From Symbiodinium natans (lineage: Eukaryota; Sar; Dinophyceae; Suessiales; Symbiodiniaceae), in assembly GCA_905221605.1 (NCBI GenBank), contig CAJNDS010001112.1:2431472-2495471 (forward strand): a stretch of 64,000 nucleotides of DNA, read 5' to 3'. The notes under the pieces were generated by a model. The model did not search any database. It saw only the letters and a program-made list of their open reading frames with translations, and had not been told where the DNA came from. Each line of letters begins with the position of its first letter. The first letter of the stretch is position 1. Below are positions 1 through 10,219 of this stretch, one piece after another. Position numbers and translations under genes: made by a program.

Positions 1-705
1 CAATTTTTCCACGGGAGTAGCCCATGAGCAGCCCGCATGCGTTTTTTTCTATCTGTGAAGGACTTATGTTCTAGGGCCCACCCCCCCTCCCCCCCCACCC
101 CATCAGTTCAGGGTTTAGGCGTTTGGGGGTTTAGGGTTTAGGGTTTCGGGGAAATTTGCGCACCCTCTATCAACAATGCTGAGGTGAGTTCCCTGACGCC
201 GAGCTGGTGATAGAGGCACCTAAAGTGTGTCATGGGAGTCTCGCAGGGAACTATATCACCCTGGGGATTATTTGTGTTCATATACAACCCAAGAGGATAT
301 TCAAAACATATAAGTTTTATTAAGGTTCTAAGGGGAGTATAGGGAAGGGTTTCGGGTTATCCTTGGGACATAGACTAGGGCCGGGAGTAGGCCGTGTTTT
401 CCGTTTTTCAGGGTTGGGGTTCCCTTTTCATCCCCTTAAAGCCAAAAAGGGCACTCTTCTTATTCCTAGGTTACTCCTGGGTCTAGAAGACGAGTTGTTT
501 AGGTTTATAGGGTTTAGAGCTTCAATAGGTTCAAAAACCCTCCTGCATCCTACCATGCCGTACTGGGGTACCAATTTCGTATGGCCTGGTATGGCAAACC
601 GTTTACCTTTGGAGCCCACCTACCCTTTTGTGTCGGTTGCAGCACCGAAGCCCATAGAAGATGCTCAAAAGTATCACCGGCGAGATGTAGGTGCCGGACT
701 CTTTA
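1..705. other. Repeat-rich stretch, no gene recognised
   Basis: Holds C- and G-homopolymer tracts (about 78-102), a short TTTAGGG run near 108-150, and a segment at about 402-485 resembling the family P element (matching 'GGTTACTC..GGGTCTAG' end and a 'GGTTCCC..' core). An open frame at 363-776 overlaps repeat elements and shows no family motif, so I do not call it a gene. Confidence 0.5.
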
Positions 706-815
706 CCCAAAGGGTCCTAAGTACCTACATAGTACAAAGTAGGGGTTTCTATAATAGGAATGACGACTATGGTTAAGGTGAGTGTCCCCCATATAGGTAC
801 TTAGGATTCTTTGGG
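706..815. mobile_element. Family Q inverted-repeat element, copy 1
   Basis: A 110-bp segment with ends CCCAAAGGGTCCTAAGTACC and its near-perfect inverted repeat ending ATTCTTTGGG. It is flanked by TTA on both sides, consistent with a 3-bp target duplication. The same sequence is present in inverted orientation at 17997-18106 with only about four differences by eye, so both copies look recent. No coding capacity: a MITE-like non-autonomous element. Confidence 0.8.
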
Positions 816-964
816 TTAGGTGGTTGTGTTTTGAAACAATGGAGGTGGAAGGCAGGGCATGCTTGCATGTTCAGAGTAACGCATAACCCCCATTATCGCT
901 GTGCTTACCAGCCCGCCCCTAAGTCCTCCAAGTAGGCCATAAGTAGACTCATAATTGCCCTGAC

Positions 965-1134
965 CTTGGGGACCACATGAACCCCCAAAGTCGGGGTCAT
1001 CTACCTTGTGTTTCTTTTTAGAATTCGCCTATACCACTATAATTCCGTTTAAGGAAATATCTACTCTGCTACGAGAATACCTCTTAAGGTAATATGAGCC
1101 CTAAACCCTTTTAGGATTCATTTACGGTCCTCAA
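965..1134. mobile_element. Family A introner-like element
   Basis: Begins CTTGGGGACCACATGAACC and ends with the inverted form ('...TTTACGGTCCTCAAG'). The 'GGGGTCAT' and 'ATATGAGCCCTAAACC' blocks typical of family A are present, with extra sequence in the middle making it 170 bp rather than about 110. It is in the opposite orientation to the copies in the CSC1-like gene. A truncated family HH-like element (about 881-960) abuts its left side. Confidence 0.7.
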
Positions 1135-1644
1135 GGAAGTGAAATCAGACCCAATACCTCGAAGTCCCTGCGCCATCGAGCGGCCCCCCAAACCCCAAAC
1201 CCCGAAGCCCTCCGGTGTCGGGCAGGCTTATCCCGGAAGGTTTTGGGTTTTGGGTTTTTTCTTGGCACCCCCCTAATCCTAGAATCCTTAAACCCTAAAC
1301 CCTAAACCCTAAACCCCAAACCCTAAACCCTAAACCCTAAACAAAGAGAGGACGCTGGCAGCTCTCCGAGCTCCAGGCGCGCCTGGCAGCGCCGCGCGCG
1401 GCGGTTTCTCAGTGCTCGGGGCCTCGTATCGGGTTTAGGGTTTAGGGTTTAGGGTTTAGGGTTTAGGGTTCAGGGTTCAGAGTTTATAGGGTTCAGGGTT
1501 CAGGGTTTATAGGGTTCAGGGTTTAGGGTTTAGGGTTTTAGGGGGCCCATACATCAGAAGCCTTGGAAGAGGGTTTTCGGTGGGTGTAGGTTTAGGGTTT
1601 TGTCCGAGCGTGGTGCCGAAAAAGCCCTGCAAAATCCCTATCGC

Positions 1645-1750
1645 TTGGGGACCAACTGAGTCCTAAATTGGGACCCTATACCCTACACCACTGCAATCCC
1701 ATGTAGAGTATATGAACCATGAACCCTTCTAAGCTTCGTTCGGCCCCCAA
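1645..1750. mobile_element. Family A introner-like element
   Basis: Starts CTTGGGGACCAACTGAGTCC, has the family's internal 'ATATGAACCATGAACCCTTC' block, and ends in a degenerate inverted repeat merging into a CCCTAAA run near 1750. It is oriented opposite to the exon-splitting copies at 31-33 kb. Confidence 0.65.
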
Positions 1751-1934
1751 ACCCTAAACCCCAAGCCCTAAACCCTAAACCCTAAACCCCAAGCCCTAAA
1801 CCCTAAACCCTAAACCCTAAACCTTTTGGTCCTTCAGATAAAACCACGATCAACTCTGTGCCAAGGCTGGGCTTGGCCCCAGCGAAGCCCAAGGCAGCAC
1901 AGGCAGTGTCACCTTTGGGAGCCACTGTACTGGG

Positions 1935-2040
1935 GTTTAGGGTTTAGGGTTTAGGGTTTAGGGTTTAGGGTTTAGGGTTTAGGGTTTAGGGTTTAGGGGT
2001 TTAGGGGTTTAGGGTTTAGGGTTTAGGGTTTAGGGTTAGG
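1935..2040 (+). repeat. Interstitial telomeric array (TTTAGGG)n
   Basis: About 14 near-perfect units of the plant/dinoflagellate-type telomere repeat, decaying into TTAGGGGTTTCGGGG-type variants to about 2110. It is not a chromosome end, because unique sequence continues on both sides. Confidence 0.9.
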
Positions 2041-2299
2041 GGTTTCGGGGTTTCGGGGTTTAGGGGTTTGGGATTAAGGTTTGGGATTTGGGATTTGGGG
2101 CTTGGGGTTTAGGGTTTAGGCCCGTTTAGGCATTAGGGTCTAGGGTCTAGGGTTTAGGGCAGGGAGCCTGTGTATTAGGGCTTCGTAAAGATGCTTGGTA
2201 GGTCTTCAATATGGCCATGATGTGGCCCAATAGCCCATCCTAGGTTGGATCAATAGGCATTCATCCCTAAACCCTATAAACCCTATAAAGCCCCTAAAC

Positions 2300-2426
2300 C
2301 CCAAACCCCAAACCCTAAACCCTAAACACTAAACCCTAAACCCTAAACCCTAAACCCTAAACCCTAAACCCTAAACCCTAAACCCTAAACCCTAAACCCT
2401 AAACCCTAAACCCTAAACCCTAAACC
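2300..2426 (-). repeat. Interstitial telomeric array (CCCTAAA)n
   Basis: About 17 CCCTAAA units, opposite in orientation to the array ending 260 bp upstream, so the two face each other across a unique island. Confidence 0.9.
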
Positions 2427-4729
2427 CCAGCCCCTTTCAAAAGGAATCTGCCAGGCTACGCCTTTGTCTTCGCAGAGGATTTGGAGAGCTTTGTGGCTCC
2501 AGGCCCGCTTGTGAGTCTGCAGGGCTTTCCCGAACACTTTGGGCTTTGGGTTTAGGGTTTAGGGTTTGGGCATTCTCTAAATTATTGGGTGTAGGGTTTA
2601 GGGTGGTAGGGTGTAAGAAGGTGTAGTGCTTTAGGGTTTTGGGGCAGTCTAGATCAAAAAAGAAGGATTTAGGGTTTTAGGTTTGGGTTTAGGGTTTTTT
2701 TGTGTACCCTATATATAAGGCTCCGTATTATAGTACAATACCCGAAAAGGACCTGGTGGGTGAATAGGAGATCCCTTATAGTCTCGCACACCATGCAGGG
2801 CCGAATGACCCGCAAATTGAGAGCTTACTGTACATGCTTTCACGACTTTGACTACGAAAGCTTCGGATACACAAGTTGTTTAGGGTTCTAAGGCTCCAAG
2901 TTTGCAAGCAATTCCTACTTTGGGGGGAGAGAAGTCAGTGTCGGTGCTGCCTTCTTTGAGCTATGTCTTGGCAGGTCAGTGGTGGACTTTTCACTTTTTT
3001 GGTTCAAGGTTATTAAAGTAGCTAGGCTGTAGGCTTTAGGCTTTAGGCTTTAGGCTTTAGGCTTTAGGCTTTAGGCTTTAGGCTTTAGGGTTTAGGGTTT
3101 AGGGTTTAGGGTTTAGGGTTTAGGGTTTAGGGTTTAGGGTACCTGTATTGTAATATGGTTGCTGGGCTACCAAGAGTTGGAGCCCCAGTATTGGGAGTTT
3201 GCAATTTCTGGGGCCCCTTCCAACCCCTTTGGCCCAGCTCTCCCTCCTAAGTCTCCCCTATATCCCTACCCTACCTACCCCATGCCCTGCATGCCGTAAA
3301 CGACCCTAAACCCTAAACCCTACACCCTAAACCCTAAACCCTAAGCGGTTCAGAGTTATCAGGGATTCTTGCAGGCCAGCCGGCGCTGAAGCCCAGGGAG
3401 GCCCCGGGCATTTGCATCGCACGTGGCTTGCTAGGTGGGTTTAGGGTTTAGGGTTTAGGGAGGCCCTTTTGTAACATTTTATATTTTGCCTTGATTAAGG
3501 ATTTTTTTTTCGAAGGTTTTGAGGGCCATCCTAGCTTGGTGTAGGCTTGGATAAGTGGAAATAAACCTTGAGGTATGTACTGGCATTGTGGCGACATGCG
3601 CGAGTTTGAGGCTTGTTTTCTCCTCCTAGCATGAACAGGTGAAAACCCGCAGCCAACACAGCATTCGTGAAGGAGTATACCTTGAACTGTGCAGGAATCC
3701 GCTGCGTGCCGTAAGCTCCAGCAGGTCAAAAAAAACTCGCAAAGCCTTCCTTGACGGACTACAGAAATTCCGAAAGGTTTGTGCTGTGGTACAGGACATC
3801 TGAACCCTGGACCCCAAACCCTACTTCGGGTTTAGGGTTTAGGGTTTAGGGCTTAGGGCTTACGGCTTAGGGCTTAGGGCTTCGGGCTTAGGGTTTAGGG
3901 TTTATAATTAGAGCCTTTATGGTAAGCTTTGGGTTCCTGAAGGCCCTGATGCCAGGTACTCTACATGGCGCGCCTCTGCGCGTTCGACGCAGGCTCGCCC
4001 CCAGACCCTTTAGCTAAGAAGGTACCTAAGTGGGGTTTCGTGTGTTTGGGGTTTAGGGTTTAGGGTTTAGGGTTTAGGGTTTAGGGTTAGGGCTTTTTAG
4101 GGTTTTAGGTTTTGGGGTTGTGAGGGTTTAGGGTTTAGGGGCCATATTGCTACGATGCCATCGAAACTGACTTCTTGCAGCATATCTCAAAGACTGCTTG
4201 ATGCAACCCTATGCAAACATGCTCTTACATCTCGGTTCCTGCACAAGTGTGTGTTTGTGTCACTTTTGTGTTAACGCCTTTTGCTGTGTTCGAAAGGGTT
4301 CGGAGTTGGCATCGGAAAGGAGCAGCGAGTAGATGCAGCTCCGCAGCCAGAAAGTTGACAGAAAACACATGGGATGGGATTAGGGTTTAGGGTTTAGTCT
4401 AGGGTTTAGGGTTTAGGGTTTAGGGTTTAGGGTTTAGGGTTTAGGGTTTAGGGTTTAGGGTTTAGGAGGGGGAGGGGGAGGGAGGGGGGGTCCAATAATC
4501 CCCATGAACGACTGTTAGAAAAGGGGCACAATGTGTCATCCCAAAAGAACATGCTCAAGATTCTCATGCCGCCCGGGAAGCACTGACCCTATTAGCTTTC
4601 GAAGCTACACTGCTGCACCCTTTCTGCCCTAAAACCCGAACCAGCCCAAAACTAGAAACTTAAAACCTTAAGCCCTAAAAACTAGGCCGGTCGTGAACGA
4701 AATCAACACTTGGAAAACTGCTTCACTAG

Positions 4730-4876
4730 GACCCAGAGTAGGCCCTAATTCCCTTTTGGTAGGGCTCGGGTTCCCTTAGAAGCCCCGTTGAACCAAAAAC
4801 AGGCACCCTTTTCTATCACCCTAAACCCAAAACCCTAAACCCTATACCCTTTTTGTTGCCAGGTTACTCTTGATTC
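4730..4876. mobile_element. Family P element carrying a telomeric patch
   Basis: Starts GACCCAGAGTAGGCCC and ends 'GGTTACTCTTG', matching the cleaner copy at 43119-43226. About 30 bp of CCCTAAA-type repeat sits inside it (near 4820-4850), so telomeric sequence was gained within the element. Confidence 0.6.
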
Positions 4877-5158
4877 ACCCTAAACCCTAAACCCTAAACC
4901 CTGTTTTTCCTGGGTAGCTCTTCCTAGACCCTAAGCCCTAAACCCTAAACCCTAAACCCTTTTCATTCCTAGGTAGCTCTTGGGTACTGTTGACTTTACA
5001 GGCCACCAGCAGTTCTCCAAGTTTGATGCGGCGGGCCAGGCACGGCCGGCAGGTTTCGTGTTGAGGACTCTGGGGCTTAGGGTTTAGGGTTTAGGGTTTA
5101 GGGTTTAGGGTTTAGGGCGTAGGGTTTAGGGCTTTGGGTTTAGGGTTATACTAGGCTA

Positions 5159-5279
5159 CTTGGAGGTTCAGGGGTACTTCTAACCCCAATGCTAGCTGCA
5201 CTTATAAGCCCCCTAAGTCCCCAAGCTAGGTTATGCGTACAGTCCAAATTGGGGTTATAAGTGCCCATGAACCTCCAAG
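5159..5279. mobile_element. Family HH inverted-repeat element
   Basis: A 121-bp palindromic element starting CTTGGAGGTTCAGGGGTAC and ending GCCCATGAACCTCCAAG. The interior has mirrored 'TAACCCCAAT' / 'ATTGGGGTTA' blocks. The left flank is TA and the right flank AA. Related degenerate copies lie near 10457-10549, 18592-18690, 20535-20650 and 46800-46917. Confidence 0.7.
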
Positions 5280-5521
5280 AAGGGTCTCTTGTTGAGGGTT
5301 CCGGGTTTAGGCCTCAAATTGCTCTGAGTGCCGACCTGCAAAGGTTTAGGGTTTAGGGTTTAGGGTTGAGGGTTGAGGGTTTAGGGTTTAGGGTTTAGGG
5401 TGGCTTCAGAGGGGTTCTTCTGCCCAAGTATAGCTCCTCACTGGGCGGAGGCTACTGGTATGGCTGGTCGAATATGTAAATGAAATGCGGTGCCCCCGGA
5501 ACGACAGCTGGGGTCTAGGCC

Positions 5522-5627
5522 AGGTACCGAACCCTAAAAGGGGTTACGGTTTCATCTACCAGTATAGAGAGTATGTAGTAGTATGGGGTATATGACCCCA
5601 ATTTTAGGCTTCATTGGGTCCCCAAAG
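5522..5627. mobile_element. Family A element, degenerate left end
   Basis: The right half is typical ('GGTATATGACCCCAATTTTAG' block followed by 'GGGTCCCCAAAG'). The left end retains only 'GAACCCTAAAAGGGG'. No convincing target duplication. Confidence 0.6.
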
Positions 5628-6682
5628 TAGTTCTTCCGGTCTAAGATTTCAGAACTTGGCGGAGCGCAGGGGGCTGAGCGAAATGAGTTGCAGGGTTGCT
5701 TGATTGCTAGAAAGATGGGAAACACATGTTCACCATTCTTTGGCAGGGAGTGCTGCATGGTCCCAATTACTCAAGTACTTGCGACTTCGTTGGCCGAAGA
5801 TTTCGCGGCCGTGCATGGCCCTGCCTCGATTTGCAGGGTTTACAGGGTTCAATAGTTTAGCGCCAGCATTCACGCACCCGCCCTCCCCCCCCCCCCCCCT
5901 CAAAGCTGGTTTTATTGATTGCGGGGTTTCGCTCTGCCCCTCCTAGTAGTTGTAGTTCATGGTGAGGGTTTGTTTAGGGTTCAGGGTTTAGGGTTCTTAG
6001 GTGTGGGGTTTCAGGGTTAAGCCTGAAGCCTTGTAAGCCCTAACAAAACTGAAGCCCCTCCTTATTCCGGCCAGTCTGGTGAAAATTGCCCGCCCCACAT
6101 TTCCAGTTCTGACGAGCCTCTTGGCAGCAAGTCATTGTGAGACCTGTGCAGGGTTTAGGTTTAGGGTTCAACGGGTTTAGGGTTTAAAGGGTTAAGGGTT
6201 TAGGGCTAGAGTTTAGGTTTTAGGGCTTCCAGATATTTCTTTGGGGTGGGGGGGGGGGAGAGTGGAGGAGGGAAGCCCCTACTGATGCAACGCCCCTGCA
6301 AGTACGCAGTCACAGAACGCAGGCAGACGACGCTTCGATCATGGTTCCCCTATATTCTATGCCCCCCCCCCCACTCTACTCTACTACCCCCCTAGGTCCC
6401 CCGGGTAAGTAAGGCTATTTAGGGATTCAGCCGAACTAAGGAAATTTTAGGGGGAAACCGGGGGGGGGGGGGGGGGGAGGGGAGTATAGACGGGGGTAGT
6501 AAGGAAACCCTCATGTCGGCTTTTTTTCAATTCGGAGAGATGTATCCAAGGCTGCTGGTGACGCTGCTGACGATGAGTGAAAACACCGTAGCTACCTGAC
6601 AGACTTAACCCCACCACTTGCCCAGGCAGATATACCGGAAGAACCTTGAAGCCGGACATGTTGTGAAGAACTCATCACAGAT

Positions 6683-6785
6683 GGGGGTTTCCGAAATTCG
6701 GGGTACCTCATTGGGGTCCTTATTACAAGGGAATCCTACGAATTTGGGGTCTATATTAAGAGTCCCTAACTTTTCGTCAACCCCC
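6683..6785. mobile_element. Family D element with 4-bp AGAT target duplication
   Basis: A 103-bp element with ends GGGGGTTTCCGAAATTCGGG and '...CAACCCCC', flanked on both sides by AGAT (6679-6682 and 6786-6789). Removing the element plus one AGAT gives uninterrupted sequence. This family does not end in AG itself, unlike families A, B, C and K. Confidence 0.8.
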
Positions 6786-6975
6786 AGATCACTCTTAGTG
6801 GGTCTGCTTGCAGAAGCCTCCACCGGCGACGCGGGGTTTGGGAAAATTGAGGCTGCCATGTTGTCCTGGCGAGGCAGGAGGACCCTGAACCCTAAACCCT
6901 AAACCCTAAACCCTAAACCCTAAACCCTCCTCAAGGAGAAGGGCAAGGCTGTGCACCCATACCTTAGCGTAATAT

Positions 6976-7075
6976 GTTGCTTATTTAAGAACCCCTCAAA
7001 TCATGAAGAGAACAATCCCGATCTTACCCTTAAGGATTTTGTTTATGATTCTTTGGGTTCTTAAGCAAACAGTAG
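6976..7075. mobile_element. Family K inverted-repeat element
   Basis: Ends 'GCTTATTTAAGAACCCC' and 'GGGTTCTTAAGCAAACAGTAG' are inverted repeats shared with copies at 44267, 45719 and 58793. The interior 'TTACCCTTAAGGA' is also shared. Confidence 0.65.
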
Positions 7076-7462
7076 AATCCCAGAACCTTGCAAGCCGCTG
7101 CTGCACTTCGGCTCAAGCGTCTGTAGAGTTTAAATCTCTTGTTATCACAGCTCCTGTTTGATGCAAATACGTCCTTTAGGGTTTAGAGTAAGTAGGGTTT
7201 AAAGTAAGTAGGGTTTAGGGTCTAGGGTTTTAGGGTGGAGTGTTTTTTTTTTTCAGTTCTGCGGTGCCACCACTTGTTCCGATCACCCAGATCTTGCAGT
7301 TGGAACAGGGACCTTCACATAAAGACTTAGGCAGCAGCTACACAAATACTGCGCCCCGGCCTCTTATTATATATTATCCAAATATATAGCTATATAGTAG
7401 CTTACTTATCCGTAAACAACAAGTTTTGTACATGTCGAACGAATTTACAAATATTTCCGAAC

Positions 7463-7494
<32 letters not shown>

Positions 7495-8085
7495 TGTATG
7501 TATGTATGTATGTATGTATGTATGTATGTATGTATGTATGTATGTTATGTATGTTATGTATGTAATGTATGTAATGTATGTAATGTATGTAATGTATGTA
7601 ATGTATGTAATGTATGTAATGTATGTAATGTATGTAATGTATGTAATGTATGTAATGTATGTAATGTATGTATGTATGTATGTATGTATGTATGTATGTA
7701 TGTATGTATGTATGTATGTATGTATGTATGTATGTATGTATGTATGTATGTATGTCTGTATGTATGTATGTATGTATGTATGTATGTATGTATGTATGTA
7801 TGTATGTATGTATGTATGTATGTATGTATGTATGTATGTATGTATGTATGTTATGTATGCTATGTATGTTATGTATGTTATGTATGTTATGTATGTTATG
7901 TATGTTATGTATGTTATGTATGTTATGTATGTTATGTATGTTATGTATGTATGTATGTATGTATGTATGCATGTATGTATGTATGTATGTATGTATGTAT
8001 GTATGTATGTATGTATGTATGTATGTATGTATGTGTGTGTGTGTGTGTCTGTGTGTATGTATGTATGTACACATGTATGTACACA
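7463..8085. repeat. Tetranucleotide microsatellite (ATGT)n with pentamer/nonamer variants
   Basis: About 620 bp of TATG/TGTA repeat. Three sub-blocks carry a period-9 variant, (TATGTATGT) with an extra A or T, at about 7543-7665 and 7850-7945, and the tail (8030-8055) switches to (GT)n. Long open frames exist on both strands only because the repeat lacks stop codons. They should not be read as genes. Confidence 0.97.
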
Positions 8086-8235
8086 TGTAACTCTTATGAA
8101 TGAGATCGAGCGTATAAGCTACATTGTGATCGACCATCTGTTTTTCATGTCGCATGTTAAGCGCTACACCCCTAAACCCTAAACCCTAAATAAATCCTAA
8201 ACCCTAAACCCTAAACCCTCAGATTTTGCATATGT

Positions 8236-8337
8236 CATGAAGCGGCCCCTCACAGTCTTCTCGCAGACGCGCGGGAAGGCACGCTTGGAGCCCAGGGTGG
8301 CGCTGAAGCCCCGGGAAGGTGGCAGCTCAGTGGCTCG
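8236..8337 (+). CDS. Possible exon upstream of the RRM gene
   Basis: GC-rich island following 'TTCTCGCAG' (a plausible acceptor ending at 8265). It reads 'LEPRVALKPREGGSSVAR' in one frame and is followed by GTGCCCTTATTCCC, which resembles the interior of family B. It could be an upstream exon of the gene at 8472. The residues show no family motif. A similar peptide ('QPALKPREAPGICIARG') is encoded by the island at 3367-3437, so this may be a repeated low-complexity coding segment. Confidence 0.3.
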
Positions 8338-8471
8338 GGTGCCCTTATTCCCTTTTGTTTTTTTTGTTTTTTTGCGGGGGGGGGGGGGGGGGGGGTTAGG
8401 GTTTAGGGTTTGGAGTTTAGGGTTTAGGGTTTAGGGTTCCCTGATTAATCCTAGATTGCTGGGCAGCCTAG

Positions 8472-9076
8472 GTGGTCTTACGAAGCCGAGACTCTCGGAA
8501 GGGGTCGCCGGCGCGCGGGCAGCGTCGACGGGTCTTCCTTGGTCCTGTGGACGCAAGCACGCAGGAGACGAAGGTGGAAGGGCCGGGGTCGGCAGAATCT
8601 GAGCTGGAGGCCGAGGAGACTTCTTGCGTGTATTTCCACAACGTGCCCTTCGAAGTGAAGGAGGAGGACTTGCTCCCGCTCTTTCAACGCGCTGGCCCTG
8701 TGAAGGGCCTCCGCCTCTTCTTGCTGAAGGATGGACGGTCCAGAGGGCAGGGCCTCTGCCAGTTTGAAAGCGCGGCCAGCGCGGAGAAAGCAGTTCGAAT
8801 CCTCACTGGCTGTTTCCTTGCGAACCCCAGCGATGCCGACAAGGACTTACAGGGTTCTTAAGGGGGTAGGTGCCTGAGCAACCTTAGGGAAGCTTAGGGA
8901 GTGTTAGGGAGTAGTGGGGAGTATGAGGGAACCTTGGGTTACATAACCCTAAACCCTGAACCCTAAAAACCCTATAAAAGGACTCCAGGGAGCTTCACGT
9001 GAAGATCCACAAGGGAGACACCCGGATTCTCTCTGCCCGACCAGGCGGATCCCCCACAGCGCAACGTGACCCGTGA
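8472..9076 (+). CDS. RRM-domain RNA-binding protein, two exons seen, 5' end not found
   Basis: Exon 8472-8843 opens directly after a plausible acceptor (GCAGCCTAG) with no ATG, so earlier exons are likely. It encodes a basic/acidic linker followed by an RNA recognition motif: RNP2-like 'CVYFHNVP', first helix 'EEDLLPLFQRAG', strand 'KGLRLFLLKDG', RNP1-like 'SRGQGLCQF', second helix 'SAEKAVRILTG'. Intron 8844-8980 starts GA and ends AAAAG and is flanked by GACT on both sides. Splicing on GACT joins AAG to GACTCC and gives the missing fourth strand 'RELHVKIHKG' in exon 8981-9076, which stops at TGA 9074-9076. Family knowledge: RRMs bind RNA in splicing, export or translation; the specific target cannot be told. 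The segment between helix 2 and strand 4 is longer than usual. A further splice before the stop cannot be excluded. Confidence 0.8.
8844..8980 (+). mobile_element. GA-AG intron built of a family N repeat
   Basis: The intron starts GACTTACAGG, contains 'TTAGGGAGTAGTGGGGAGTA' and a CCCTAAA run, and ends ATAAAAG. GACT is duplicated at 8844-8847 and 8981-8984. The 'GGGAGTAGTAGGGAGTATT' core recurs at about 47104-47160, showing that it is a dispersed repeat. Confidence 0.6.
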
Positions 9077-9786
9077 CAGCGAAAAGGGATGCGGAGGAGA
9101 ATCTCTTAGGGATCTCAAGAGACAAACCCTAAACCCTAAACCCCGAACCCCGCATAGAGGGTAAAAAGCTGCAGGTCTCCACGTGGGCTTCAAAGGTCTT
9201 CAGGGGGTTGGCCCGGGTTGGCTTTGTCGAGCCGGGGGTTTAGGGTTTAGGGTTTAGGGGTTTAGGGTTTAGGGGTTTAGGGTTTAGGGGTTTAGGGTTT
9301 AGGGTTTAGGGGTTTAGGGGTTTAGGGGTTTAGGGGTTTAGGGGTTTGGGGGTTTGGGGGTTTGGAGGTTTAGGGTTTAGGGGTTAGGGGTTTAGGGTTT
9401 AGGGGGATCTTCGCGGCACCTTGACTTTCAGGTTGAATCCATGGCTTCGAAAGCTTTCTTGAACATCTTCTAGCCATCCTATCATTGCTAATATCTCATA
9501 ATAAATATCCCAAAAAACCCAAAATCACAAGAGTATGCCATAAATAAGGTGTCGAATGCTAGGGGGGGTGGGGGGGGGGGCGGGTTCGGGGGGGTGTTCG
9601 TCTTAAAGGGAATTCTCATTGCTCGGTGAGTCCACCAGGGTTCTGGCAGCAGCTCGATCCAAACCCTCAAAGTTTAAACCCGCCAAGCCCTAAACCCTAA
9701 ACCCTAAACCCTTGCAGCACTCTAAATGAAACCTGCAGCTCCCCAACTTGCACAATGGTAGCCAGGAAGCCCAAGTCAGGCATCCG

Positions 9787-9886
9787 AAGGGTCCATGTAC
9801 CTAAACAGGGAAAACTTGGACCTCATGAAGTGCTTTAGGAACTTTGGGGGCCCAAGTCGATAGCAATGTCGTGCATGGACCCTTAC
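9787..9886. mobile_element. Family F inverted-repeat element
   Basis: Starts AAGGGTCCATGTACCTAAAC and ends 'GTGCATGGACCCTTA'. The interior carries 'ACTTGGACC' and 'GGGCCCAAGT'. Same family as 14570-14667, 17570-17684, 52968-53088, 56199-56281 and 59861-59954. Confidence 0.7.
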
Positions 9887-10022
9887 GCTGAACCCTAACC
9901 CCTAAGATTCGAATCATACCCCAAGTGGACCCTTAGTAACCCTAAACCCTAAACCCTGGGTGGCAAAAATGCCCTGGTATATATGGGCACTTGCAGGCAG
10001 CACCGTTTGGAAGCACAAGTCC

Positions 10023-10219
10023 AAGGGTAGTTACATGGTCCCTTAATATGGGTCCTTAAACGGGGACCCCTTGTTACACCCCTTTATCTTACTTGGCCAA
10101 GAATTCAACTTTAGACTTTTTGGGTTTCCTTCTGTAGCAGGAACAATAAAGTTTAACTTTTTCCCCTTGGTTAAAGGAGGTAAGGGACCATAGTAAAGCG
10201 GCCATGTAACTTCCCTTAG
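10023..10219. mobile_element. 197-bp palindromic element related to family F
   Basis: The ends AAGGGTAGTTACATGGTCCC and 'CCATGTAACTTCCCTTAG' are inverted repeats. The interior also pairs ('AACTTTAGACTTTTTGGG' region with 'AAAGTTTAACTTTTT'). Longer than family F, and possibly the parent of the truncated end at 55007-55060. Confidence 0.6.

Larger units (their letters stand above)
1135..5150. other. Telomere-type repeat field with small unique islands
   Basis: Runs of TTTAGGG or CCCTAAA (for example 1437-1535, 1935-2040, 2300-2426, 3076-3140, 4388-4465, 5076-5130) alternate orientation and separate unique islands of 60-150 bp. Some islands are GC-rich and open in one frame (1340-1430, 1837-1930, 2445-2545, 3367-3437, 5000-5072) and could be exons. 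The 2445-2545 island reads 'LPGYAFVFAEDLESF', reminiscent of an RRM RNP1 strand. None can be assigned securely. Confidence 0.55.
5630..7440. other. Repeats and homopolymer tracts, no gene recognised
   Basis: Contains C- and G-tracts (about 5884-5900, 6361-6372, 6461-6478), short telomeric runs, a family D element, a family K element and a fragment of family S near 6485-6510. Open frames around 6447-6902 overlap these elements and show no family motif. Confidence 0.5.

Noticed and set aside
363-776. 137-residue frame near the window start
   Set aside because: Crosses the family Q element and a family P fragment and shows no protein motif.
7090-7115. Second spliced-leader relic (TTCGGCTCAAG)
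   Set aside because: Only about ten bases match and no gene follows; likely chance.
7426-8182. Four long overlapping open frames on both strands (MYVCMYVC- and THIHTYIH-type)
   Set aside because: They are translations of the ATGT microsatellite, which has no stop codon in those frames; no gene signal beyond that.
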